64,000 bases of DNA from positions 1 through 64,000 of IMG/VR virus record IMGVR_UViG_3300042527_001431; one strand, written 5' to 3'. The stretch comes from a virus. This document shows, piece after piece, positions 32,202-39,829 of the stretch (the stretch's first letter is position 1; each line of letters begins with the position of its first letter). The notes under the pieces are model-generated. The model saw only the letters and a list, made by a program, of their open reading frames with translations. It was not told the DNA's origin and ran no database searches. Made by a program: the position numbers and the translations under genes.

Positions 32202-32522
32202 TAAAGGTATTAACTCTTCATATCTTAAATAATCAAGAACAATTCTTGGATTCTCCAGAGCAACTATTTTATAAGAGTATCTGTGATCCCGAATCATATG
32301 TGATGATGATTCAATAGGTTTTTCCTTAGACGAGACTACAAATAATACTTCATTACTTGCTGTTTTATAACCAGATAAAATTTTATACATGTACCAAACA
32401 TGTGGAGCGGTTAAAACAATGTCTCCAACCTCATATTCGTATTCATCATACAAGATAGTTATTCCGTTTTCGATTTTTTCTTTTATACCATGAATATTGT
32501 TTGCCACGGAATAATTTGACAT
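32184..32522 (-). CDS. Small protein, unknown
   Basis: This 112-residue protein has a beta-rich middle (YEVGDIVLTAPHVWYMYKIL) like a small SH3/RNA-binding barrel, but no family was recognised. GAGGG precedes the ATG. The C-terminus is duplicated beyond its stop codon at DNA level. Confidence 0.6.
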   Translation of the reverse strand: MSNYSVANNIHGIKEKIENGITILYDEYEYEVGDIVLTAPHVWYMYKILSGYKTASNEVLFVVSSKEKPIESSSHMIRDHRYSYKIVALENPRIVLDYLRYEELIPLKLNKD

Positions 32523-32611
32523 ATCGCCCTCTCTCTCGTATATGCGGGCAGGGGTATAGGGGTGTAGTAGTGGGGTGGAGTAGTACTATCCCACTATATG
32601 TCTACTACCTT

Positions 32612-32803
32612 TTACCAATCTCGCATGGACGAAGCAACATCACGATAATAACCAAGATCAACATCCAAATCGTCAACATCATAGATTTCGATTAGATCAT
32701 CTTCTTTGTCTCCGCTGGACTTCGATTCCTTAGAAACAATCTGCTTCTTTGGTTTCTTTCGTTTCACTACCTTTTCTGCGAAAACTGAATCAGTATCAGT
32801 CAT
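32612..32803 (-). CDS. Small Lys-rich/acidic protein
   Basis: This 63-residue protein starts MTDTDSVFAEKVVKRKKPKK and ends with an acidic Tyr-containing tail. It overlaps the upstream gene by eight bases. Function unknown; ATG 32812 is an alternative start. Confidence 0.55.
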   Translation of the reverse strand: MTDTDSVFAEKVVKRKKPKKQIVSKESKSSGDKEDDLIEIYDVDDLDVDLGYYRDVASSMRDW

Positions 32804-33239
32804 CTTGTTCATCTTCTTCTTCATCTTTGATTCCTCTTTGATCGCAATACTTCTTCTGACATTCATCACACCGACAAGTATTCCAACTGGTGTATCTAAT
32901 CTTCCCAGGGTTTCCGCATTGTTCGCAAGTAACAATTGCCATGTTCTCGGCAAAAACGATTAGGTTATTAACTACTTCATCGGCACCGCTGGTATAAACT
33001 CGCAGACCACCAAACTTTTCCTTGATCTGGAAGAACTCAACCTGTTTGTATTCTGGATTCTTTCTCTGCTGGTAATCAACATGATTTTGAATCGTCCAGC
33101 AAAGGACATTCATAATGTTATACCAACCATCACCAACACCAATCCCATACGACATAAGACTAATCGTATCAGGAAGGTTCCTTTGGGCAAAGAGTTTGGG
33201 ATACTTTTCATACAATTTGTTTTCGAGTTCTTCTCTCAT
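32796..33239 (-). CDS. Conserved phage protein with zinc ribbon
   Basis: The 147-residue protein contains QIKEKFGGLRVYTSGADEVV followed by CEQCGNPGK and CRCDECQ, a four-Cys zinc site. I recognise the whole pattern as a widespread phage protein without assigned function. The start at 33239 overlaps the preceding stop (ATGA) and has AAGGGA upstream. Confidence 0.7.
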   Translation of the reverse strand: MREELENKLYEKYPKLFAQRNLPDTISLMSYGIGVGDGWYNIMNVLCWTIQNHVDYQQRKNPEYKQVEFFQIKEKFGGLRVYTSGADEVVNNLIVFAENMAIVTCEQCGNPGKIRYTSWNTCRCDECQKKYCDQRGIKDEEEDEQDD

Positions 33240-33478
33240 TTTGGTTCCCTTACTTGAAATCCTAATTCGTAGTATGTGTGAAACTCTGTACAAACATCAA
33301 GAGTTTCTTTATAAAATGAACAATAAGAGTAAGCAGGACCAGTTTCTGGATCTCTATGAGTGAGTTCTTTCCAATACCAAACTTTCTCTATAATGAGAAT
33401 ATCTTTGCGATCTTTTGGTTCGCTATTCCTGATTCTCAGGGTTTTCGTTGTCTTCGGTCTTTGGTTCTCCCCAGACAT
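33236..33478 (-). CDS. Small protein, unknown
   Basis: This 80-residue protein begins MSGENQRPKTTKTLRIRN, with an aromatic-rich centre (VWYWKELTHRDPETGPAYSY). Its start lies 56 bases inside the upstream gene; GGAG lies nine bases before the ATG. Function unknown. Confidence 0.55.
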   Translation of the reverse strand: MSGENQRPKTTKTLRIRNSEPKDRKDILIIEKVWYWKELTHRDPETGPAYSYCSFYKETLDVCTEFHTYYELGFQVREPK

Positions 33479-33752
33479 ATCGGACTGCTCCATACTTGAG
33501 AGAGATTGTAAACCCTTCGTCATTTCCTGTCAACTCGGTTGATTTCGGCCAATTCAAATATGAATATTGACCTTCTTTAATTTCATCCCCACTAAATTTA
33601 ACAAAAGTGGTTGAGATGCCAGCAACAACTCTTCGCTTTTTAACTGGAGTTCCATGGAAATCAACCATGGTCAATACTGCTCCCTCTGTCATTCGCCGTT
33701 TGAGTTCGGCAACTGTAAGTTTCTTTTGTTTAACTGCTTTAACCCTCGGCAT
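33423..33752 (-). CDS. Small basic beta-rich protein
   Basis: This 109-residue protein has a Lys/Arg-rich N-terminus (MPRVKAVKQKKLTVAELKRR) and a strand-rich body. AGGAG precedes the ATG. Possible nucleic-acid binder; no family recognised. Confidence 0.6.
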   Translation of the reverse strand: MPRVKAVKQKKLTVAELKRRMTEGAVLTMVDFHGTPVKKRRVVAGISTTFVKFSGDEIKEGQYSYLNWPKSTELTGNDEGFTISLKYGAVRYVWGEPKTEDNENPENQE

Positions 33753-33930
33753 TGTATTCTCCTGTTAGAAATTTTTCAACAATCTCTTCTGCTTCTTCTT
33801 TCGTTCGACAAGGGATGGATCGCTCTTCACTTTTTCCATCCTTCCATTCCGTAACCAAGTGAGCATAATAACCTGCCCACATTTCACTAATATCTGCTGA
33901 AATGAATCCTTCTCTGTGAACCATCGTCAT
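33739..33930 (-). CDS. Small protein, unknown
   Basis: This 63-residue protein has a WKDGKSEERSIPCRTKEEAE segment. Start overlaps the HNH gene stop by four bases (ATGA). Confidence 0.55.
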   Translation of the reverse strand: MTMVHREGFISADISEMWAGYYAHLVTEWKDGKSEERSIPCRTKEEAEEIVEKFLTGEYNAEG

Positions 33931-34445
33931 AAATCACCTATGTAATCCTTCCATTCTTCCGGCCAAGTTATATTGGCTCTGGACTTGTTTAGTATTTCAA
34001 AACTATCCGGAACATAAGGTTCTCGAATAAGTTTCATTCCTGATTGATAAGGTGTTCTATCTTTTTTCTTTTGATTACAAGGAACACAACAAGCAACAAT
34101 ATTCTTCCAATTTGTCTTTCCGCCTTGAGAAACAGGCAGGACATGATCAAATGTAAAGTTCTTTCGTTCCAATTTAACACGGCAATACTGACATTCACTA
34201 TTGTCGCGGAGCAATACATTTGCTCTATTGAATTTTGCTGACTTCGATTGTTTGCTTCTTCTAATCACACCCTTTACAAAGCGGACAATTGAAGGAACAT
34301 TAAAGGTTTCACTGATGGTGTTTACCACCTTGTCTTTGTGGAACTCAATGACTTCAACTCGACCAGAGAACCAAAGGCAAAATGCCTCTTTCCAGTCAAC
34401 ATAGCGCATAGGCTGATATGCTGTGCTTAAAACCAGTGTGTCCAT
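33927..34445 (-). CDS. HNH endonuclease
   Basis: The 172-residue protein carries an HNH_5-like domain: VLLRDNSECQYCRVKL, then FTFDHVLPVSQGGKTNWKNI and ACCVPCNQKKKDRTP, with two CxxC zinc pairs around the DH and N motifs. It may be a homing endonuclease or a nuclease against host or rival DNA. A strong promoter lies 35 bp upstream, and GGGG before ATG 34445 supports this start over an in-frame upstream ATG that would fall at the transcript start. Confidence 0.85.
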   Translation of the reverse strand: MDTLVLSTAYQPMRYVDWKEAFCLWFSGRVEVIEFHKDKVVNTISETFNVPSIVRFVKGVIRRSKQSKSAKFNRANVLLRDNSECQYCRVKLERKNFTFDHVLPVSQGGKTNWKNIVACCVPCNQKKKDRTPYQSGMKLIREPYVPDSFEILNKSRANITWPEEWKDYIGDL

Positions 34446-34479
34446 AACATCCCCGTATCTCACTCACAAGTAGGTAGGT

Positions 34480-34508
34480 AGTATGGCACCTCTCTTCTAC
34501 TCTGTCAA
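34480..34508 (-). promoter_or_regulatory. sigma70-like promoter for the HNH operon
   Basis: TTGACA (34503-34508), 17 bp, CATACT. Confidence 0.65.
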
Positions 34509-34816
34509 GTCTGTTTATCTCTTCTTATTCTCTTCCAATCACGATATGCATCATCAAGATATATCCAAGATTTTACTGGAACTACTTCTTGAAATTCAAA
34601 CATAGTGTATGATGGAGAAAAATGATCGCTTTCATAATCTTTGGTAAAGACTTTTCGTGCAAATTGATCTCTGTAATCAATGTAATAAACTCTTCCATTT
34701 TCAACAAATGATTCACCAGTGGATAAACGAAACAATTCAACTGGTTTTTCTAACCTAACTTTGAGCACAATGATCTTAGTCCTTGCCTTTGTATTCGTAT
34801 CCAATAACGCCCCCAT
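34505..34816 (-). CDS. Small protein, unknown
   Basis: This 103-residue protein begins MGALLDTNTKART. Since its first 40 bases overlap a better-supported gene in another frame, the real start may be the GTG at 34768, just before the core VRLEKPVELFRLSTGESFVE. Function unknown. Confidence 0.5.
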   Translation of the reverse strand: MGALLDTNTKARTKIIVLKVRLEKPVELFRLSTGESFVENGRVYYIDYRDQFARKVFTKDYESDHFSPSYTMFEFQEVVPVKSWIYLDDAYRDWKRIRRDKQT

Positions 34817-34946
34817 CTTTACACCACCACTTTCTACCATCTGAATAAATAATAGCAGGCTTACCGTAATCTCTATGTAAGAGACTGTTTCTAAACCACA
34901 GCTTACTTCCTTCCCGATCAATTCTTAATAAGAAGACATTAATCAT
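34776..34946 (-). CDS. MORN-like repeat protein
   Basis: The 56-residue ORF reads REGSKLWFRNSLLHRDYGKP, then AIIYSDGRKWWCKDGGVIGY. This matches the W-x-x-N-G-x-L-H-R-x-x-G-P-A-I...D-G-x-K-x-W repeat common in phage proteins. Its ATG overlaps the upstream stop by four bases (ATGA). The competing frame across the same bases has no comparable pattern. Confidence 0.65.
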   Translation of the reverse strand: MINVFLLRIDREGSKLWFRNSLLHRDYGKPAIIYSDGRKWWCKDGGVIGYEYKGKD

Positions 34947-35140
34947 TTGAATAAATTTCCCTTAATTTGGACCACTTGATTTTCTTTTGCTTCGATAAAG
35001 TTTTTACATTCGTTCTTGTCTTGATTTAATCCACTTTCAGCATGAAAGTATGCTTGCCATTTGCTGGATGGGGCCAAATATCGCCAACACTTATCTTTCA
35101 TTGGGCAATCAGTTCCACGGCATTTTGATATATCAGCCAT
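34943..35140 (-). CDS. Small Cys-rich protein
   Basis: The 65-residue protein starts MADISKCRGTDCPMKDKCWR and has a later Cys, a probable one-zinc module. I recognise the N-terminal pattern from other phages. AAGGAG precedes ATG 35140. Confidence 0.65.
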   Translation of the reverse strand: MADISKCRGTDCPMKDKCWRYLAPSSKWQAYFHAESGLNQDKNECKNFIEAKENQVVQIKGNLFK

Positions 35141-35151
35141 GTTTCTCCTTA

Positions 35152-35328
35152 TTATAGAATCCACTTGGTTCCATAAATCTCTTCATAAAGTTCTTCTGGA
35201 ATTGTCAAAGCATAATCTTGGCTATCTGTTTCTCCGCACTTGGGACAAAACCAACGCACCACATCTTCGCTAATCTTTTCACAATTATATTCCGCTCTAC
35301 ATTTTACGCAAATTTGTGGCCCTAACAT
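35152..35328 (-). CDS. Small zinc-ribbon protein
   Basis: This 58-residue ORF has two Cys pairs (ICVKC and FCPKCGE) about 25 residues apart, a rubredoxin-like zinc knuckle. GGTGGG precedes the ATG. Function unknown. Confidence 0.6.
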   Translation of the reverse strand: MLGPQICVKCRAEYNCEKISEDVVRWFCPKCGETDSQDYALTIPEELYEEIYGTKWIL

Positions 35329-35330
35329 TC

Positions 35331-35489
35331 TTAACCCACCAAATAATTATCGCTCTTGTATTCCGTGATCACTTGCCACAGCAATCTTAGCAGAGACTCG
35401 TCTGCGTGTAAATAGCACGAATAGCAACAAACCCACATAGGTTTATCGCCAATGACTCCTGCTTTCTCACGACGGATTGGGAATTTCAT
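35331..35489 (-). CDS. Small protein with Cys cluster
   Basis: This 52-residue protein has VCCYSCYLHAD, a possible metal site. Its ATG overlaps the preceding stop by four bases (ATGA), which supports it being real. Confidence 0.55.
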   Translation of the reverse strand: MKFPIRREKAGVIGDKPMWVCCYSCYLHADESLLRLLWQVITEYKSDNYLVG

Positions 35490-35737
35490 TTTGTCTCTAA
35501 CTCTTTTAGAATCTCTTCTGATTCTTTTGTGATCTCTTTATAATATTCAATTCGTTCTTCAAGCTCTTCTGGACTACCAACGCGAGGTACGCCATGATCG
35601 CTTGCAACAAGAATCTTATCACCGTTTGAGTTCTGCGTCAAGTACCATTCAGAATCACAAGCCCAAGCTCTCCAAAGAACAGGAAATGATTTGATAAGTG
35701 TCAATTGGTTTTGTTGTAGGAATTGATCAATGTTCAT
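35486..35737 (-). CDS. Small acidic protein
   Basis: This 83-residue protein begins MNIDQFLQQNQLTLIKSF and ends in a Glu/Lys coiled coil. ATGA overlap at 35737 fixes the start. Function unknown. Confidence 0.6.
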   Translation of the reverse strand: MNIDQFLQQNQLTLIKSFPVLWRAWACDSEWYLTQNSNGDKILVASDHGVPRVGSPEELEERIEYYKEITKESEEILKELETK

Positions 35738-35925
35738 TTTGACCTCACTTTGACTGGATAATGCCACACACCATTTACATACGCAGAAGTCCAGAGTTCT
35801 CCACCAATACATTTATGAATTGGTACTTCTCCTGTTTTCTTATCGTAATCAAAGTCTTGTAAGCATCGTTTGCACTCTACTTTACCAAAATAACTTCTTC
35901 CCTCATCATCAGACCAGTTAGGCAT
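35734..35925 (-). CDS. Small zinc-binding-like protein
   Basis: This 63-residue protein has VECKRCLQDFDYD and a later HKC, enough for one zinc. GGAG lies before the ATG. Confidence 0.6.
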   Translation of the reverse strand: MPNWSDDEGRSYFGKVECKRCLQDFDYDKKTGEVPIHKCIGGELWTSAYVNGVWHYPVKVRSK

Positions 35926-36079
35926 TTGATTTCTCCGGATTGTTCTTCATCTCATCAAGATCTTTTCTCATGATCTCGGCAACTTGCTTCAGTTCTTCTT
36001 CCGAAAGGTGATCCAACTTCTGGATGATTTCAGGATCTCTGATGATCAGTTTTCCGTCAATTAATTCGTAGGGTTTCAT
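35918..36079 (-). CDS. Small helical protein
   Basis: This 53-residue protein (MKPYELIDGKLIIRDPEIIQ...) ends in a charged helix. ATG 36079 is preferred over an upstream TTG. Function unknown. Confidence 0.5.
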   Translation of the reverse strand: MKPYELIDGKLIIRDPEIIQKLDHLSEEELKQVAEIMRKDLDEMKNNPEKSNA

Positions 36080-36092
36080 TTTTACTTCTTGT

Positions 36093-36299
36093 CTAATCTT
36101 CAACGCAGTTTCTATTTTTTAGATAATCACGCACGCCGTCTGCATAACCTTCCTCAAAAGCAACAGGGTCAAAAGATACAGGAATTAAAAGAATGTCTAC
36201 TCCATCAGCCCATTGCTTGTATAGTATTTCAACGGGAACGTTGTGGTATTCAGTGTTCAGACCTCTGTGATAACCAGCATTGTAAGAATAAGCACTCAT
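36093..36299 (-). CDS. Small protein, unknown
   Basis: This 68-residue protein begins MSAYSYNAGYHRGLNTEYHN and ends with an EEGYADGVRDYL helix. The start sits in a repeated junction sequence (GGAATCAAAATGAG). Confidence 0.55.
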   Translation of the reverse strand: MSAYSYNAGYHRGLNTEYHNVPVEILYKQWADGVDILLIPVSFDPVAFEEGYADGVRDYLKNRNCVED

Positions 36300-36484
36300 T
36301 TTGATTCCTCTTGCTCCTGCTCTACAATTCCATCCATTTCTAGAATGAATCGTTTCAGGTCATTTTTGGTAATGTTCAGAATTTCATGGGCAGGTTTTTC
36401 AAAAAGAATACTTTGTTTGAGGGCTTCAATGATAATGAATTCATCAAAAATCGTGTCGCTTTTGCATACGAATTTTTTGCTCAT
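36296..36484 (-). CDS. Small protein, unknown
   Basis: This 62-residue protein (MSKKFVCKSDTIFDEF...) is mostly helical and ends QEESK. It begins and ends at the same repeated junction. Confidence 0.55.
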   Translation of the reverse strand: MSKKFVCKSDTIFDEFIIIEALKQSILFEKPAHEILNITKNDLKRFILEMDGIVEQEQEESK

Positions 36485-36648
36485 TTTGATTCCTTGTCGT
36501 TGGTGATTTCAATTTTGCTGATTTGTAAAGGGATGTAAGGAGCGTAGATCCCTAATGGACTAAAAAGATCGCAATCGCAAGTTGTGTCATCTTGATACCA
36601 AGAACACTCCTTTAAGTGTTTGGATCTGATTCCTTTTTCATCAGTCAT
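36481..36648 (-). CDS. Small Cys-containing protein
   Basis: This 55-residue protein starts MTDEKGIRSKHLKECSWYQD and ends ITNDKESK. ATG 36648 overlaps the previous stop by eight bases. Longer starts would lie deep in the previous gene. Confidence 0.5.
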   Translation of the reverse strand: MTDEKGIRSKHLKECSWYQDDTTCDCDLFSPLGIYAPYIPLQISKIEITNDKESK

Positions 36649-36865
36649 AACCACTCTCGCAATAAACCATCCAGTAAGGAGTTTTATTTTGATATCCGCC
36701 AGCATATCCGTTAGGTGGAATGAATGTGTGTCTTGGAAGTTCAACCTCTACCGACCACTCGACAAATTTTTCCAAAGAAGGAAACTCCATAGGCGTTGAT
36801 TGTGATGGATATTTCCACCCTTTGTAGGTTTCGTTACCATCCCTGTCCAAAAAAATAAACTTCAT
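36641..36865 (-). CDS. Small protein, unknown
   Basis: This 74-residue protein begins MKFIFLDRDGNETYKGWKYP. AAGGA lies eight bases before the ATG. Function unknown. Confidence 0.55.
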   Translation of the reverse strand: MKFIFLDRDGNETYKGWKYPSQSTPMEFPSLEKFVEWSVEVELPRHTFIPPNGYAGGYQNKTPYWMVYCESGYD

Positions 36866-36867
36866 TC

Positions 36868-37152
36868 TTAGTCCTTCACAATCTTGCGAACCTTATCGGC
36901 AATAGAATTTCCATCATCATCCTCAAAAGCCCAATCACGCAAACAATCAGTTTCATAAATGATTTTGAGAAGTTCTTTCATCTCTTCGTTTTGTTCTTCA
37001 AGAACATTAATCTTCAAATACAAATCTCTTTCCATTTCCATCATATTCTTTTTGGTCTTTTCAAGAGCGTCTTTGTATTGTTGAATTTGAACTCCACGAC
37101 CTTGAAATGTATCGCGGTTATTTTCTGGGTTCATATCAGGCATTTGATTCAT
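36868..37152 (-). CDS. Coiled-coil protein
   Basis: This 94-residue protein has a central coiled coil (KTKKNMMEMERDLYLKINVL). Met residues at 37152, 37143 and 37134 are possible starts; 37152 overlaps the upstream gene and has AAAGG before it. Confidence 0.55.
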   Translation of the reverse strand: MNQMPDMNPENNRDTFQGRGVQIQQYKDALEKTKKNMMEMERDLYLKINVLEEQNEEMKELLKIIYETDCLRDWAFEDDDGNSIADKVRKIVKD

Positions 37153-37405
37153 TCATCCTTTCCATAAAGGACTCTTCACTATGATCGCCAGAATAGAGAT
37201 AATCAATGTGTCTCATTTCTTCTGCGATCTTGCGGAGTTCAACAACTTTCTGTCGAAGGTAGTTTAGGGTTTCTTCACTAAGTTCAGGAGCATAACCCCA
37301 TTCATCCTTAGTGTTATTCCGTTCGATTTCATTATCGAGTTCATCAGCAAACTGATATACTTGATAATAGATGTATCCGTTTCCGTTAAAGTGTCCGCCA
37401 CTCAT
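37136..37405 (-). CDS. Conserved phage protein (MSGGHF family)
   Basis: The 89-residue protein begins MSGGHFNGNGYIYYQVYQFA, continues with a helical region and ends LYSGDHSEESFMERM. I recognise this MSGGHF...D-x-L-x-S-G-D-x-x-E-x-S-F pattern in many phages; its role is unknown. Confidence 0.7.
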   Translation of the reverse strand: MSGGHFNGNGYIYYQVYQFADELDNEIERNNTKDEWGYAPELSEETLNYLRQKVVELRKIAEEMRHIDYLYSGDHSEESFMERMNESNA

Positions 37406-37728
37406 TTTGATTCCTTACATGTGCATTGCTGATCTTCATAACCAGCATCACACTTGGCACAATCGTACCACTTGGAAGGTTTCTTGTCAAACGCTCCACA
37501 ACTACAATCATGCCAATCTTTATGCCAACCACAAGTTGGAGAATGTTTCGGTTGTTCGTTCTTGACACTCATCTTACCATCCACAATAGCACAAGTCAAG
37601 GAGCAATAAGCATCGCCTTCATGATCATCTTTGACCTCAACCATTCGGTGAGAGCGGGTTTCATCTGGAATAGAAAAGTGAACTCGTCTTTGGTCGCAAT
37701 CTTTGTAAGAGCAGGGAATGGTTTTCAT
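37402..37728 (-). CDS. Cys-rich zinc-binding-like protein
   Basis: The 108-residue protein has clusters PCSYKDC, YCSLTC, TCGWHKDWHDCSCG and DCAKCDAGYEDQQCTC, enough for two or more zinc sites. AGGAA precedes ATG 37728. Function unknown; it ends KESK at the repeated junction. Confidence 0.6.
   Translation of the reverse strand: MKTIPCSYKDCDQRRVHFSIPDETRSHRMVEVKDDHEGDAYCSLTCAIVDGKMSVKNEQPKHSPTCGWHKDWHDCSCGAFDKKPSKWYDCAKCDAGYEDQQCTCKESK
37462..37490 (-). promoter_or_regulatory. Possible internal sigma70-like promoter
   Basis: TTGACA, 17 bp, TACGAT inside the Cys-rich gene. Confidence 0.3.
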
Positions 37729-37736
37729 GGTGTTTC

Positions 37737-37874
37737 CTATTCTAGATAGAAGCATTCATTCTTTTTGTATGGAAATAAACCTTCTGCTTTTGTGATATTC
37801 CACACCTTAGATATTGAATTATCTGAACCATATCGAATATATAACTCAATTTTATTCTTATAAGATTTCTTCAT
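37737..37874 (-). CDS. 45-residue small protein
   Basis: MKKSYKNKIELYIRYGSDNS..., with a short beta/alpha look. It overlaps the previous small gene by 17 bases and ends nine bases before the next start. Confidence 0.5.
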   Translation of the reverse strand: MKKSYKNKIELYIRYGSDNSISKVWNITKAEGLFPYKKNECFYLE

Positions 37875-37992
37875 CCAACTCTACCCAAACCCTAACCCTT
37901 TTTGCCTGATTCTTTAAGCCAAACCATTCATAACGAAGGTTTCTGATTTTGTTATAATAAAAAATTTCAACTTGCAATTCAATTGTTCTCAT
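37858..37992 (-). CDS. 44-residue small basic protein
   Basis: MRTIELQVEIFYYNKIRNLR..., basic and strand-rich. The ATG overlaps the deaminase stop by four bases, supporting a real coupled gene. Confidence 0.5.
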   Translation of the reverse strand: MRTIELQVEIFYYNKIRNLRYEWFGLKNQAKRVRVWVELDEEIL

Positions 37993-38396
37993 AGCTTCAT
38001 CACTTCAAAGTGCCCGTATTCAGTTGAGTAAAATACTCTCTTGACTCCACAGAATCTCATTGCCTCTTGACACATTGGACAGGGCTTGGAGTTTCTGTAT
38101 TGATTCTCGTAATTCACTCTCACCACATAAATATCAGAACCTTCGGTTGACTCACGGGGCATATTGAGGATTGCCCCAAGTTCAGCATGGAGAGTTGCCT
38201 GACCCTTTGATCTACAACGGAATCTGCTTCCAAACGAACAAGGCTTATCCTTGTTGTGGGAAGCATTAAGGACAACACCATGGTGAACCAAAACAGCACC
38301 ATGACGAAACTTCCCGTAACTGGAAAGTTCCGCCATTCTCTTTGCGAATCCAAAGAGTCGCTCGTTTCTTCTGGTAAGTTCTATTCTGTTTGCCAT
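37989..38396 (-). CDS. Cytidine/dCMP deaminase-like enzyme
   Basis: The 135-residue protein has the zinc deaminase signatures LHAELGAIL (H-A-E) and SKPCPMCQEAM (P-C-x-x-C). The fold is that of cytidine/deoxycytidylate deaminases. Phage versions usually convert dCMP to dUMP to feed thymidylate synthesis, but base or tRNA editing is possible. No allosteric extension is present. GGATG precedes the start. Confidence 0.8.
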   Translation of the reverse strand: MANRIELTRRNERLFGFAKRMAELSSYGKFRHGAVLVHHGVVLNASHNKDKPCSFGSRFRCRSKGQATLHAELGAILNMPRESTEGSDIYVVRVNYENQYRNSKPCPMCQEAMRFCGVKRVFYSTEYGHFEVMKL

Positions 38397-38399
38397 TTT

Positions 38400-38537
38400 T
38401 CATCCAATAACTGCGACTGCTTTAGTTTTCCAGATTTTCCCGTCAGTCAGCCAGTTGTAATAAAGCATATACTTACAAGAAGAACGAGAGGGAATATATG
38501 TATTGTCTATTTCAACTTTAAGATGATAAACTTTCAT
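38400..38537 (-). CDS. 45-residue small protein
   Basis: MKVYHLKVEIDNTYIPSRSS... resembles the neighbouring 44-residue protein in layout (short basic strand-rich). It ends three bases before the deaminase start. Function unknown. Confidence 0.5.
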   Translation of the reverse strand: MKVYHLKVEIDNTYIPSRSSCKYMLYYNWLTDGKIWKTKAVAVIG

Positions 38538-38539
38538 TG

Positions 38540-38812
38540 TTAAGCAATCATATCCGATTCTGGTTCCAACATTTCTTCGATCTTATCAAGATCAATTTCT
38601 TCTCCTGCCAGCACAAGCAGACACCCAATAGTAGCAGGGTCGTCAATATCTGGCAAGCAGTTTTTAATTTGTTTAGAATTCCAATTATCCACAAGTGGAG
38701 GAGTTAGACGAATGGGATGCCATTCATCCTCAACAGGAATGTAGGCGAGCATACCTTCCATCCAAATAAAGTTCTTGGAATTAACAATTCTAATCGCCTT
38801 CCTTTGGTTCAT
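38540..38812 (-). CDS. Small protein, unknown
   Basis: This 90-residue protein begins MNQRKAIRIVNSKNFIWMEG and ends in an acidic helix. GAGG six bases before ATG 38812 decides the start; it overlaps the previous gene by 23 bases. Confidence 0.55.
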   Translation of the reverse strand: MNQRKAIRIVNSKNFIWMEGMLAYIPVEDEWHPIRLTPPLVDNWNSKQIKNCLPDIDDPATIGCLLVLAGEEIDLDKIEEMLEPESDMIA

Positions 38813-39191
38813 CTTTTTCCTCGCTTGGTTCATCCTTCTTTGGGAAGAAAGGTGAAATATCATCAGAAAATATATCCTGTTTCATATCATTTACAATTTC
38901 CCAATAACGATCATTATCTCTAGCACAATCTTCTGGATAAGTATTGTATGTATGAATCACATGGGGAGGAACAAATTCCAAGTTCTCTCGTAGTTCTTTT
39001 TCACTAACAGAGAAATCATAATGCATCTCCATATCATAAGCGATACTGCCTCTAACTTCATCTGTCGATGAGAAGTCAAGAGAACCAGAATAGATTTCAT
39101 CTTCATTCGCAAGACTAATCTCATGAACAACTTCCAACAACTTTTCTCTCAACTCTTTCGCAGTATAAGTTGTCAATCTGATATAAGGCAT
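38790..39191 (-). CDS. Small protein, unknown
   Basis: This 133-residue protein begins MPYIRLTTYTAKELREKLLE and has a very acidic C-terminus. GGAG precedes ATG 39191. The frame extends upstream into the tmRNA, which I treat as spurious. It lies 14 bases behind the tmRNA 3' end. Confidence 0.6.
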   Translation of the reverse strand: MPYIRLTTYTAKELREKLLEVVHEISLANEDEIYSGSLDFSSTDEVRGSIAYDMEMHYDFSVSEKELRENLEFVPPHVIHTYNTYPEDCARDNDRYWEIVNDMKQDIFSDDISPFFPKKDEPSEEKDEPKEGD

Positions 39192-39204
39192 TTTATTCTC
39201 CGCT

Positions 39205-39563
39205 TGGTGGATCTGGCGGGAGTCGAACCCGCGTCTCACATAGTTTTTATGATTACTCATTCACAGGAATAGTCAAGCACCCAACCTACCCTTGACAAAA
39301 CACCTGGGTTACAGGGACTTCATACTGATTTATTCAGGGCAAAACCAGTTAGAAAAGCCGATGAATCTTGTTTTCGATAAGATTCCAACCTATCCAAACT
39401 TATTTTACAGAGTGTTTGGAGACTCCGTGATTTAAGCCGCTACGGCGTAATCAAAAGCAACGTTGTCGTTGGCAATTAAACATTTAAGCGTTTTTACGAT
39501 GCCTCGCTCCCCATCGTCCTGCATAATCATAAAACTCTACCCGATCGATACCATTTCAGACCC
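39205..39563 (-). ncRNA. ssrA: tmRNA (transfer-messenger RNA)
   Basis: A 359-base one-piece tmRNA. The 5' end GGGTCTG pairs with CAGATCC near the 3' end, followed by A-CCA; the T-arm is GCGGG-TTCGACT-CCCGC. The tag reading frame at 39432-39473 encodes ANDNVAFDYAVAA and a TAA stop, a proteobacterial-type degradation tag ending in AA. Pseudoknot-like segments lie between. It should rescue stalled ribosomes and mark products for proteolysis, perhaps replacing the host RNA when host transcripts decay. Confidence 0.92.
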
Positions 39564-39572
39564 GTTAATTGT

Positions 39573-39827
39573 TTAATCAGACTTCTCTTCCAGAGAAAAG
39601 AACTCGCCATTGTCAATTGAATTCTCAACTTCCCTTAACAACTTAAGGGCATGAATGAGCTTGATAAAATGTGGAGGACACGAAATCATATTCGGACCTT
39701 CCACCTCAATCAAATCAGTTGACAACATTCTTTCAGATTCTTGGCAGAACAACGATTCCAAATTAGAAATGTTGGTGCCAAGATTGTGCTTTACCGATGA
39801 CTTTGTAGACCAGTAATATTTGCTCAT
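39573..39827 (-). CDS. Small protein, unknown
   Basis: This 84-residue protein begins MSKYYWSTKSSVKHNLGTNI, mixed helical. It lies directly upstream of the tmRNA and is probably co-transcribed with it from the promoter at 40061. Confidence 0.55.
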   Translation of the reverse strand: MSKYYWSTKSSVKHNLGTNISNLESLFCQESERMLSTDLIEVEGPNMISCPPHFIKLIHALKLLREVENSIDNGEFFSLEEKSD

Positions 39828-39829
39828 AT

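Noticed and set aside
32540-32590. G/T-rich stretch resembling sequence near 58050 (GTAGTGGGGTGG versus GTAGTGGTGG)
   Set aside because: Short and low-complexity; one further look-alike (57890) is plain coding sequence, so no common element is supported.
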